The notes under the pieces: generated by a model
Told to the model about the DNA's origin: nothing
The model's database searches: none
What the model saw: the letters and a program-made list of their open reading frames with translations, nothing else
Program-made: the position numbers and the translations under genes
In this document: positions 1 through 7,383 of the stretch, piece by piece
How the letters are laid out: each line of letters begins with the position of its first letter
How positions within the stretch are numbered: the first letter of the stretch is position 1
From: DASSUC01 sp035650075
Lineage (GTDB): Bacteria; Actinomycetota; Actinomycetes; Mycobacteriales; Micromonosporaceae
Reading direction: 5' to 3'
Assembly: GCA_035650075.1 (NCBI GenBank)
Contig: DASRII010000512.1
Span: 1-16,139, forward strand
Length of the DNA stretch: 16,139 nt

Positions 1-2
1 TG

Positions 3-1508
3 TCCGTCGCGATCACCGAGCAGGCGGTCTACGTCGGCGGTCACATGCGGTGGATGAACAACAGCGACGGTGCGGACAACGCGGGCCCGGGCGCGGTACC
101 GCGGCCCAGTCTCGCCGCGCTCGACCCGCTGTCCGGGATGCCGCTGGCCTGGAACCCTGGCCGCCACCCGCGAGGCTTCGGAATCTCCGAACTGCGCGCC
201 ACGCCGGACGGTCTGTGGATCGGCCACGACACCCGGCGCATGGGCAACGACCAGTACCGCTGCGAGCGGATCGCGTTCATCCCGCTGGCCGGCGGCAGCA
301 CGCCGCACTCGACGTTCACCCCGAGCCTGCCCGGCAACGTGTACCTGGCCGGCGCCGGCGCGCCGACCAGCATTTTCCACCGGGTGAACGCCGGCGGCCC
401 GGCGCTGACGTCGATCGACGGCGGGCCGGACTGGGCAGCGGACACCGTGGCCACCCCGAGCCCGAACGTCAACAGCGCGACGACGAGCGTCACGTCGTAC
501 TCCACGGTCATCCCGACCCTGCACTCCACGGTGCCCAGCTCGACCCCACCGGCCGTGTTCACCGACGAGCGGTGGGACCCGGCAGCGGCGCCCGAGATGC
601 AGTGGGACTTCCCGGTCACGGCCGGCACCAGCATCGAGGTACGGCTGTACCTGGGGAATCGCTATCCCGGTACCGGCACGATCGGCAAGCGCAAGTTCAA
701 CGTGACCATCGACGGCGTCAGCAAGCTGGCCAGCTTCGACCCGGTGGCGGCGGTCGGCAACAACGTGGGCATGATGGCGGCGTTCCCGATCACCAGTGAC
801 GGCAACGTCGACATCGACTTCGGCCACGTCGTGGAGAACCCGAACGTCTTCGCGATCGAGATCGTGTCGGCCCTGCCGCCTTCGGCGGCGAACGCGGTGT
901 CCGTGCGGACGTACGACGGCAACACCGCGATCGGACCGAACAACCCCGTGGCGAACCCGGACGGCACCGCGTGGTCCACGGCCCGTGGTGGGTTCTGGGT
1001 CGGCGGCACGCTGTTCTACCTGATGAACAACACGATGTACCGGCGCACGTTCGACGGTACGACGTTCGGGCCGTCCACTGTGGTCGATCCGTACCACGAC
1101 CCGCTCTGGGACACGGTGCTGACGAACTCGGGGCCGACCGGGCAGACGTACGCCGGTGCGACCACGAACTTCTACACCGAGATCGCCAACGTCACCGGAA
1201 TCTTCTACCGGTCCGGCCGGCTGTACTACACGCTGGCCGGTCAGAGCGGCCTGTACTACCGGCGGTTCAGCCCGGACAGCGGCGCGGTCAGCTCGACCAA
1301 GTCGACCGTCGCAGGCACCACTCAGTTCGCCAACTCCGGCGGTATCTGGGTCTCCGGCACGCGGCTGTACCTGGTGAACCGCCTCACCGGCACGCTGTCC
1401 TGGATCGACTGGGCCGGCGGTGCGGCGACCGGTGCGCCAACGGTACTCAGTGGTCCGGCGATCGACGGCAAGGACTGGCGGGCGAAGGCCATCTTCGTCG
1501 GTCCGTGA
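3..1508 (+). CDS. Secreted delta-60/malectin beta-propeller protein, copy 1 (5' truncated)
   Basis: The reading frame is open from the window edge. Its first visible residues (SVAITEQAVYVGGHMRWMNN) align with the middle of copies 2 and 3, so about 340 N-terminal residues and the signal peptide lie outside the window. The visible 501 residues hold the end of the delta-60/DUF5122-like propeller (about 1-110), a malectin-like carbohydrate-binding module (about 117-290, with ERWDP, EMQWDFPV and DIDFGHVVENP), and a C-terminal module of three blade-like repeats (FWVGGTLFY, IFYRSGRLYYTL, IWVSGTRLYLV). It ends in DWRAKAIFVGP. Visible length matches the equivalent part of copy 3 almost exactly, so I infer an intact gene. 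The molecular role is unknown. By family, these are extracellular proteins, and malectin domains bind glucose-type oligosaccharides. A hairpin follows the stop codon. Confidence 0.85.
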   Translation, partial: SVAITEQAVYVGGHMRWMNNSDGADNAGPGAVPRPSLAALDPLSGMPLAWNPGRHPRGFGISELRATPDGLWIGHDTRRMGNDQYRCERIAFIPLAGGSTPHSTFTPSLPGNVYLAGAGAPTSIFHRVNAGGPALTSIDGGPDWAADTVATPSPNVNSATTSVTSYSTVIPTLHSTVPSSTPPAVFTDERWDPAAAPEMQWDFPVTAGTSIEVRLYLGNRYPGTGTIGKRKFNVTIDGVSKLASFDPVAAVGNNVGMMAAFPITSDGNVDIDFGHVVENPNVFAIEIVSALPPSAANAVSVRTYDGNTAIGPNNPVANPDGTAWSTARGGFWVGGTLFYLMNNTMYRRTFDGTTFGPSTVVDPYHDPLWDTVLTNSGPTGQTYAGATTNFYTEIANVTGIFYRSGRLYYTLAGQSGLYYRRFSPDSGAVSSTKSTVAGTTQFANSGGIWVSGTRLYLVNRLTGTLSWIDWAGGAATGAPTVLSGPAIDGKDWRAKAIFVGP

Positions 1509-1521
1509 CGGTACCTCCCCC

Positions 1522-1551
1522 CGTGGGCTCGGCCGAATGGCCGGGCCCACG
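1522..1551 (+). terminator. Hairpin terminator after copy 1
   Basis: A 13-bp stem (CGTGGGCTCGGCC with GGCCGGGCCCACG, one G-U pair) with the 4-nt loop GAAT starts 13 bases after the copy 1 stop codon. There is no U-tract, which is common for actinobacterial terminators. It separates copy 1 from copy 2. Confidence 0.6.
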
Positions 1552-1577
1552 TCCGTCTGGCGGCCTGTAGCGAAAAC

Positions 1578-1626
1578 GGGTTTGCGACCGAACCCTTTAG
1601 GGAATGGCGTAACGCCAGCTAAAGGG
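1578..1626 (+). promoter_or_regulatory. Structured 5' leader with two mutually exclusive hairpins upstream of copy 2
   Basis: Hairpin A pairs 1578-1584 (GGGTTTG) with 1589-1595 (CGAACCC) around a 4-nt loop. Hairpin B pairs 1593-1600 (CCCTTTAG) with 1619-1626 (CTAAAGGG) and carries an inner TGGCG/CGCCA stem at 1605-1617. Both need 1593-1595, so they cannot form together. The segment ends 18 bases before the chosen GTG start and 4 bases before a run of seven G that is the only ribosome-binding-like sequence. It could be a riboswitch or protein-bound leader. I could not match it to a named class. No convincing -35/-10 pair was found upstream. Confidence 0.4.
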
Positions 1627-1644
1627 ACCTGGGGGGGTACCGTC

Positions 1645-3639
1645 GTGGTTCGCACATCTACCGTGCGGCGAATTGTCGCCGCTGTCGCGGTTGTCAGCAG
1701 TCTCGCACTGATGAGCCCGGCGCTCGCCGTACCGCCCGGGCATACCGTCGTCGTGGCGAGCGTGCCGTCGACGCTGACCCCGGACATCGTCGACGGGGTC
1801 GTGGAGGCCATCTACGACGCGGGCTCGAAGGTCATCGCGGTCGGCTCCTTCAACAACGTGCAGAACCGGAACTCCGACACCAACATCGCGCGGCGCAACG
1901 TGGTGGCCTTCACCAAGTCGACCGGCGTGGTCGACACCGCGTTCGCGCCGACCGTCGACGGGGCGGTGAACGCGGTGATCGCCGGACCGGTAGCCGGCAC
2001 CGTGTACCTCGCCGGCGGGTTCAACACGGTCAACGGGACCCAGCGCCGCAAGGTGGCCCTGCTCAACGTCTCCAACGGTTCGTTGGTCACCACGTTCGCC
2101 GGGCCGGCGATCGGCGGCGCGATCAACGACATCGTGCTCGCGGGTGGCCGGGTACTGCTCGGCGGCACGTTCACGACCATCGGCGGACAGACCCGCAACG
2201 GGCTGGCGTCGCTGAACGCGTCGACCGGTGCGCTGGACTCGTACCTGACAGTCGCGGTGACTGGACATCACAACTACAACGGCACGGGCGCGAACGGCGC
2301 GGTCGGGCCGAAGAAGCTGGCGATCTCGGCGAACGGTACGCAACTGGTCGTCATCGGTAACTTCAAGAACGCCAACGGCGTCCTGCACGACCAGGTGGTC
2401 AAGCTCGATCTGGGTACGGCGGCGACGATCGCCAACTGGAACACCGACGACTACGAACCGCGCTGCGCGGCGGGCGCGTTCGACAGCTGGATCCGCGACG
2501 TCGCGTACTCGCCCGACGGCTCGTACTTCGTCATCGTCTCCACCGGGGCGCCGTTCCCGCCCACCCTGTGCGACACCGCCGCCCGGTGGGAGGCCAACGC
2601 CACCGGCGGGAACCTGTCGCCGACCTGGGTCGACTGGTCCGGTGGCGACACGCTGCACTCGGTGGGCATCACCGAACAGGCGGTCTACGTCGGCGGCCAC
2701 ATGCGCTGGATGAACAACAGCTTCGGCCACGACAGCGCCCAGCCCGGTGCGATGCCCCGGGCGAGCCTCGCCGCTCTCGATCCGGTGTCGGGCGTACCGC
2801 TGGCGTGGAACCCCGGCCGGAACCCACGCGGTGTCGGCGTGACCGAGATCTACGCGACGCCGGAAGGGCTGTGGCTCGGGCACGACACCGTCTGGATGGG
2901 CAACCGGCAGTGGCGGCGGGAGCGGATCGCCTTCATGCCGACGAGCGGTGGCTACCAACCGCACTCGACCGCGCCGGCGACTCTGCCGGGCAAGGTGTAC
3001 CAGGCCGGCAACGTCACCGGCGCCGGTGTCAACGACATGCGGGTGCGGACGTACGACGGCGGTACCGTGGCCGGTCCACTGTCGCCGGTCGCGAATCCGG
3101 ACGGCACGGCGTGGTCCGCCGCCCGTGGTGGGTTCTGGGTCGGCGGCACCCTCTTCTACGGGGCCGACACGAACGTGTACCGCCGGACCTTCAGCGGTAC
3201 GGCTATCGGCGCACCGGCGGTGGTGAACCCGTACCACGACCCGCTCTGGGACACCGTCGACACCGGCTCGGGTCAGACTTACGCCGGCGTGACCACGAAC
3301 TTCTACCCGGAAATCCCCAATGTCACCGGGATGTTCTATTGGCGCGGCCGGCTCTACTACACGTTGAACGGACAGAATGGCCTGTTCTGGCGGTGGTTCT
3401 CGCCGGACAGCGGCGCCGTCGGGCCGGACAAGGTGACCGTGCCGGGTGCGACGGGCTTCGCCGACGCGGGCGGTGTCTTCGTGTCCGGCAGCCGGCTGTA
3501 CCGGGTCAGCCGAACGACCGGCGCACTGTCCAGGATGGACTGGGTGAACGGGGCGCCGTCCGGCGTGTCCATTGTGGTCAGTGGCCCGGCTCTCGACGGC
3601 CAGGATTGGCGGGGCCGGCTGGTGTTCGTTGGTCCATAA
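1645..3639 (+). CDS. Secreted delta-60 beta-propeller protein, copy 2 (no malectin module)
   Basis: 664 residues from the GTG at 1645. This start is chosen because it gives a clean signal peptide: VVRTSTVRR, a hydrophobic stretch, and SPALA before VPPGHT (cleavage near residue 28). Upstream in-frame codons run back into copy 1. The twin Arg just before the hydrophobic core leaves Tat export possible. Residues 30-450 are delta-60/DUF5122-like repeats (for example VYLAGGFNTVNGTQRRKVA and LLGGTFTTIGGQTRNGLA). C274 and C309 are matched in copy 3 and may form a disulphide. At about residue 455 the protein jumps from LPGKVYQAG directly to VRTYDGGT, skipping the roughly 170-residue malectin module of copies 1 and 3. 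The C-terminal blade-repeat module (467-664) is intact and ends in FVGP. Exact function unknown. Confidence 0.88.
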   Translation: MVRTSTVRRIVAAVAVVSSLALMSPALAVPPGHTVVVASVPSTLTPDIVDGVVEAIYDAGSKVIAVGSFNNVQNRNSDTNIARRNVVAFTKSTGVVDTAFAPTVDGAVNAVIAGPVAGTVYLAGGFNTVNGTQRRKVALLNVSNGSLVTTFAGPAIGGAINDIVLAGGRVLLGGTFTTIGGQTRNGLASLNASTGALDSYLTVAVTGHHNYNGTGANGAVGPKKLAISANGTQLVVIGNFKNANGVLHDQVVKLDLGTAATIANWNTDDYEPRCAAGAFDSWIRDVAYSPDGSYFVIVSTGAPFPPTLCDTAARWEANATGGNLSPTWVDWSGGDTLHSVGITEQAVYVGGHMRWMNNSFGHDSAQPGAMPRASLAALDPVSGVPLAWNPGRNPRGVGVTEIYATPEGLWLGHDTVWMGNRQWRRERIAFMPTSGGYQPHSTAPATLPGKVYQAGNVTGAGVNDMRVRTYDGGTVAGPLSPVANPDGTAWSAARGGFWVGGTLFYGADTNVYRRTFSGTAIGAPAVVNPYHDPLWDTVDTGSGQTYAGVTTNFYPEIPNVTGMFYWRGRLYYTLNGQNGLFWRWFSPDSGAVGPDKVTVPGATGFADAGGVFVSGSRLYRVSRTTGALSRMDWVNGAPSGVSIVVSGPALDGQDWRGRLVFVGP

Positions 3640-3663
3640 CTGGCTGGTCGGTACCAGCCAGTT
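3638..3663 (+). terminator. Hairpin terminator overlapping the copy 2 stop codon
   Basis: A perfect 11-bp stem AACTGGCTGGT / ACCAGCCAGTT with loop CGGT. The left arm begins inside the TAA stop codon. A GTTGGTTG stretch follows, with few consecutive T. Likely ends the copy 2 transcript. Confidence 0.6.
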
Positions 3664-3680
3664 GGTTGATGCGCATCGTC

Positions 3681-3713
3681 TTGTCGGGCAATGCTGGAGC
3701 AAATTCCCGACAA
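3681..3713 (+). terminator. Second hairpin in the copy 2-copy 3 spacer
   Basis: A perfect 8-bp stem TTGTCGGG / CCCGACAA with a 17-nt loop, followed shortly by a short T run (CATGTTTG). It may be a back-up terminator for copy 2, or an operator-like inverted repeat just upstream of the candidate copy 3 promoter. Confidence 0.4.
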
Positions 3714-3718
3714 CATGT

Positions 3719-3748
3719 TTGACGGATAACACGCTCGGTCACAAGAGT
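3719..3748 (+). promoter_or_regulatory. Candidate sigma-70-type promoter for copy 3
   Basis: TTGACG at 3719-3724 is a near-consensus -35 box. AAGAGT at 3743-3748, after an 18-base spacer, is a moderate -10 box. Transcription would start near 3755, leaving a leader of about 45 nt that contains the alternative hairpins before the start codon. Confidence 0.4.
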
Positions 3749-3757
3749 AAGCCATTC

Positions 3758-3790
3758 GGCCTGATGCTCAGGCCCAGCATTCAGGTGGGA
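3758..3790 (+). promoter_or_regulatory. Ribosome-binding site of copy 3 with alternative hairpins
   Basis: AGGTGGGA (3783-3790) lies 10 bases before the TTG start of copy 3 and fixes that start. Immediately upstream, GGCCTGA (3758-3764) pairs with TCAGGCC (3768-3774). A competing fold pairs CCTGATGCT (3760-3768) with AGCA (3776-3779) and TCAGG (3781-3785), one T bulged, which would cover the start of the ribosome-binding site. The two folds exclude each other, so a translational switch is possible but unproven. Confidence 0.4.
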
Positions 3791-3800
3791 GTATCCAACC

Positions 3801-6332
3801 TTGGCCAATCATCCCTTGCTGCGCCGGCTCGCCACCGGCACTCTGGTCCTCGCGGTTGGCCTGGTCGGCGCGACCACCGCGGTCGCCGGCCCGGGCCACA
3901 CGAATATCGTCGGCAGTGAGCCGTCGAATGCGACCCCGAACATCATGAATGGGTCGACCAAGGCTATATACGACGCAGGCACGAAAGTCATCGCGGTCGG
4001 TGACTTCACGACCGTACAGAATCGCAACTCGTCCGTCGATATCACCCGTAACTACGTGGTGGCATTCGACAAGGCGACCGGTCTGGTGGACAACGCGTTC
4101 GCACCCACGGTCGACAACGAGGTCAACGCCGTCATCGCCGGACCGACTCCCGGCACCGTGTATCTCGCTGGCAAGTTCAACACTGTCAACGGCGTGACCC
4201 GGCGCAAGGTGGCTCTGCTCAACGTGTCCAACGGATCGTTGGTCACCGCGTTCGCCACGCCGGCCTTCAACGGCGCCGTCAACGACATCGTGCTGGTCGG
4301 CAGCCGCGTACTCGTCGGTGGCATCTTCACGACCGTCGGCGGGCAGCCGCGCAACGGCCTCGCCTCCCTCAACGCGACAACGGGCGCGCGCGACGACTAC
4401 CTGGTGACCGCCCTGACCGAGCACCACAACTGGACCGAGGCCGAGGATGGGGCCAAGGCCGGCGTGGGCGCCGACAAGCTGGCGGCGTCTCCGGACGGCA
4501 CGAAGCTGGTCGTGATCGGCAACTTCAAGTTCGCCGACGCGGTCCTGCACGACCAGGTGCTCAAGCTGGACCTCGGGCCGACCGTGGCGACGATCGCCGA
4601 CTGGAACACCGACGACTACCAGCCCCGGTGTGCGTGGTGGGCGTTCGACTCGTGGGTACGGGACGTGGCGTTCTCGCCCGACGGCAGCTACTTCGCGATC
4701 GTCGGTACCGGCGCCCCCAACGGCGGCAGCCTGTGCGACGCCGTTGCCAAGTGGGACGCCAGCGCGACCGGGCCGAACCTCTCGCCGATCTGGGTCGACT
4801 GGTCCGGCGGCGACACGTTCTACTCGGTGACCATCACCGAGCAGGCGGTCTACGTCGGCGGGCACATCCGCTGGATGAACAACCGGTTCGGCGGCGACAG
4901 CGCCCAGCAGGGTGCGGTCGGCCGGCCGAGCATCGCCGCGCTCGACCCGCTGTCCGGCCGGGTGTTGAAGTGGAACCCGGGCCGGCACCCGCGCGGCGTG
5001 GGCGTCACCGAGCTGTACCCGACGCCCGAGGGTCTGTGGCTGGGGTACGACACCAAGTGGATGGGCAACTTCCAGTACCGCCGGGAGCGGATCGCCTTCC
5101 TGCCGCACAGTGCGGGCTACGCCCCGCACTCGACCACGCCGGCGAGCCTGCCCGGCGACGTGTACCAGGCGGGTGGAGCCGCACCGACCAACGTGCTGTA
5201 CCGGGTCAACACCGGCGGACCGCTGGTCGGCTCGCTCGACGGTGGTCCGGACTGGTCCGCGGACAGCGGTACCACCAACCCGCTGCGCAACACCGGCAGC
5301 AACTCGGCCAGTTGGAACCCGGTGGGCAGCGTCGACGGCACCGTACCGGCGAGCACGCCCAGCGCGATCTACAGCAGCGAGCGGTGGGATCCGGGTTCGT
5401 CGCCCGAGATGCAGTGGGACCTCCCGGTGCCGGCGGGTACCTCGGTCTCGGTACGCCTGTACTTCGCCAACCAGTGCACGTGTACGCAGAACGTCGGGCA
5501 GCGCCGGTTCAACGTGTCGATCGACGGCACGACCGTACTGTCCAACTTCGACATCGTCGCCGCGGTGGGACACAACGTGGGCACCATGCGCAGCTTCACC
5601 GTCACCAGCGATGGCGTGGTCGACATCGACTTCGGTCACATCGTCGAGAACCCGCTCATCAACGGCATCGAGATCATCAACCTGTCCGCGCCACCACCGC
5701 CGCCGGGCTCGGAGAACAACGTGTACGTCCGCACGTACGACGGCGGGACCGCGGTCGGTGCGCAGTCGCCGGTAGCCAACCCGGACGGCACCACGTGGTC
5801 CACCGCGCGGGGCGGGTTCTGGGTCGGCGGGACGCTGTTCTACAACATGGGTGGTGTGCTGAACCGCCGGACGTTCGATGGCACCACGTTCGGCACCCCG
5901 TCCATTGTGGACCCGTACCACGATCCGTACTGGGACCTGGTCGAGACGGACTCCGGCCCGGCCGGTCAGACGTACGTCGGCGTGACCGTGAACTTCTACC
6001 CCGAGATCCCGAACGTGACCGGGATGTTCTACTGGGGCGGCCGGCTCTACTACACCCTGCTCGGCCAGAGCGGGCTGTTCTGGCGGTGGTTCTCACCGGA
6101 CAGTGGAGTCATCAGTCCCGAGAAGATCACCGTGGCCGGGGCGACCCAGTTCATCGACGCCGGTGGCGTATTCGTATCCGGTGACAAGCTCTACATCGTC
6201 AACCGCACCAACGGTCAACTGTCCAGAATGGACTGGATCGGCGGAGCGCCGTCCGGTACGCCCACTGTCGTCAGTGGACCGGCGGTCGACGGTCAGGACT
6301 GGCGGGGGAAGGCAGTCTTCGTCGGCCCCTAA
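3801..6332 (+). CDS. Secreted delta-60/malectin beta-propeller protein, copy 3 (full length)
   Basis: 843 residues from a TTG start backed by AGGTGGGA 10 bases upstream. Residues 1-29 are a signal peptide (LLRR, hydrophobic core, TTAVA before GPGHT). Residues 30-455 carry delta-60/DUF5122-like repeats (VYLAGKFNTVNGVTRRKVA, VLVGGIFTTVGGQPRNGLA, LVVIGNFKFADAVLHDQV). C277 and C312 match the Cys pair of copy 2. Residues about 457-630 are a malectin-like module (YRVNTGGP, DGGPDW, SERWDP, DIDFGHIVENP), followed by a proline linker (PPPPPGS, 631-637). Residues 641-843 are the blade-repeat module ending in DWRGKAVFVGP. The CTC at 559-561 is absent from copy 1. Likely an exported, surface-associated protein that binds glycans; ligand and partners are unknown. 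Its 3' end faces the minus-strand phosphotransferase gene. Confidence 0.9.
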   Translation: MANHPLLRRLATGTLVLAVGLVGATTAVAGPGHTNIVGSEPSNATPNIMNGSTKAIYDAGTKVIAVGDFTTVQNRNSSVDITRNYVVAFDKATGLVDNAFAPTVDNEVNAVIAGPTPGTVYLAGKFNTVNGVTRRKVALLNVSNGSLVTAFATPAFNGAVNDIVLVGSRVLVGGIFTTVGGQPRNGLASLNATTGARDDYLVTALTEHHNWTEAEDGAKAGVGADKLAASPDGTKLVVIGNFKFADAVLHDQVLKLDLGPTVATIADWNTDDYQPRCAWWAFDSWVRDVAFSPDGSYFAIVGTGAPNGGSLCDAVAKWDASATGPNLSPIWVDWSGGDTFYSVTITEQAVYVGGHIRWMNNRFGGDSAQQGAVGRPSIAALDPLSGRVLKWNPGRHPRGVGVTELYPTPEGLWLGYDTKWMGNFQYRRERIAFLPHSAGYAPHSTTPASLPGDVYQAGGAAPTNVLYRVNTGGPLVGSLDGGPDWSADSGTTNPLRNTGSNSASWNPVGSVDGTVPASTPSAIYSSERWDPGSSPEMQWDLPVPAGTSVSVRLYFANQCTCTQNVGQRRFNVSIDGTTVLSNFDIVAAVGHNVGTMRSFTVTSDGVVDIDFGHIVENPLINGIEIINLSAPPPPPGSENNVYVRTYDGGTAVGAQSPVANPDGTTWSTARGGFWVGGTLFYNMGGVLNRRTFDGTTFGTPSIVDPYHDPYWDLVETDSGPAGQTYVGVTVNFYPEIPNVTGMFYWGGRLYYTLLGQSGLFWRWFSPDSGVISPEKITVAGATQFIDAGGVFVSGDKLYIVNRTNGQLSRMDWIGGAPSGTPTVVSGPAVDGQDWRGKAVFVGP

Positions 6333-6350
6333 CCTCTGTCGCAGATAGAC

Positions 6351-6390
6351 GTGGCCCGGGACCTGTTCAACTCAGCAGGTCTCGGGCCAC
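6351..6390. terminator. Bidirectional terminator between copy 3 and the phosphotransferase gene
   Basis: A 15-bp stem GTGGCCCGGGACCTG / CAGGTCTCGGGCCAC with one G-U pair and a 10-nt loop. The loop contains the start of the TGA stop of the minus-strand gene, and the right arm is its last codons, so the element is partly coding. It lies 18 bases after the copy 3 stop and can serve both convergent genes. Confidence 0.65.
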
Positions 6391-7383
6391 GGGCACGATC
6401 TGGTCCGTCCACCAGTGCAGCTCGGCGGGATCGTGGGTCTTGGACCAGCCGAGCTGGACGAAACCGCCGACCAGCGCCAGTTCGAGCTGCCGGTCCCACC
6501 AGTCCGCAGTGGACACTCCGGCACGTTCCAGCGCCGCCCGCAGCGCGGCCGTGGCGTCCTCTTTGGACTCCGGCAGCCGGTCGCAGTTCACCGCCAGATA
6601 CCAGGCGAGGTCCACGCACGTCCCGTCCCGCCCCGGCCAGGCCCAGTCCAGCAGGATCGTCCGGCCGCCGGGCCCGGTACCGAGGTTGCCGTACTTCCAG
6701 TCGCCGTGAACCAGCGTGCCCGGCGTCTCCGCCAGCGCGGACGCCAGCGGGGTCGGATCGGTGGCCAGTGACAGCGTCAGCTCGTACGCCTCCGGTGCGG
6801 CGAGGCGCAGTGCTTCCCAGCCGGTCGTGACGTACCGCGGGACCGCGTCGTCGTACCCCGCCGCCGCCTCGCGGGCGGCCATCTCCGGGGTCAGCGCACG
6901 GTACCGGCCCCCGGGCGGCAGCAACCCGATCCGGGCCTCGAACTCCCAGAACCGGGCGTGCATCGCCGCCATGTGGTCGAGGAACCCGCGGTGCTGGGCC
7001 AGTGGGATGCGGTCGCCGCCGGACGGCACGAGGTGCGAGCCGATGTCCCGCATCAGCACCGAACAGTGGCCGGTACCGCCGTCGTACGAGACACCGACGA
7101 TCGTGGGGTCGATGACGTCGGGCAGGGCATCCAGGAGGCCGTCCCGCCACATGAGCGCCACGAACGGCGGACGGCCGTCCAGCCCGTCGCCGAGCGCTCG
7201 CATGATCCAGTCGAGTTCGCGGCTCAGGTGCTTGAGCACGTACGGCTCGCCGCTGATCAGTACCCGCTCGAATGGCGAGCCGGACAGCGAGTCCACATTC
7301 TTCGCGAACGACTCGCGGCTGGCGGGGCGCCCGTCGGCCACCTTCTCGATCAGCTCGTCGGCCGTGCCGAACAGGTTGCGCAT
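6367..7383 (-). CDS. APH-like phosphotransferase
   Basis: 338 residues of the aminoglycoside phosphotransferase/choline kinase-like fold. The catalytic loop is HGDWKYGN (226-233; D228 the likely base, N233 a metal ligand), followed by the metal-binding LLDWAWPG (D246). K51 in YVLKHLS is a candidate ATP-binding lysine. Family members phosphorylate small molecules with ATP. The substrate cannot be told from sequence, and genomic members like this are often not resistance genes. The frame is open further upstream, but ATG at 7383 is chosen because it overlaps the stop of the CBS gene as TGATG, implying translational coupling, and because upstream residues are a low-complexity shadow of that gene. 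Cytoplasmic. Shares a terminator with copy 3. Confidence 0.85.
   Translation of the reverse strand: MRNLFGTADELIEKVADGRPASRESFAKNVDSLSGSPFERVLISGEPYVLKHLSRELDWIMRALGDGLDGRPPFVALMWRDGLLDALPDVIDPTIVGVSYDGGTGHCSVLMRDIGSHLVPSGGDRIPLAQHRGFLDHMAAMHARFWEFEARIGLLPPGGRYRALTPEMAAREAAAGYDDAVPRYVTTGWEALRLAAPEAYELTLSLATDPTPLASALAETPGTLVHGDWKYGNLGTGPGGRTILLDWAWPGRDGTCVDLAWYLAVNCDRLPESKEDATAALRAALERAGVSTADWWDRQLELALVGGFVQLGWSKTHDPAELHWWTDQIVPVARDLLS

Noticed and set aside
1571..1644. Known c-di-AMP (ydaO) or c-di-GMP (GEMM) riboswitch
   Set aside because: Superficial likeness in the GCCAGCTAA segment, but the conserved cores of these classes as I know them are not present, so it is kept only as an unnamed structured leader.
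1597..3732. Long minus-strand open frame antisense to copy 2
   Set aside because: Arg/Pro/Val-rich low-complexity translation with no domain. It exists because of the G/C third-position bias of the sense gene, and a similar frame (3768-5921) lies opposite copy 3 for the same reason.
4628..6184. Plus-strand open frame overlapping copy 3 in another frame
   Set aside because: Arg-rich, no recognisable motifs, no start signal; a shadow of the conserved copy 3 frame.
6367..7383. Aminoglycoside resistance gene
   Set aside because: The fold is APH-like, but there is no similarity that I can assign to a resistance subfamily; many chromosomal relatives have other substrates.
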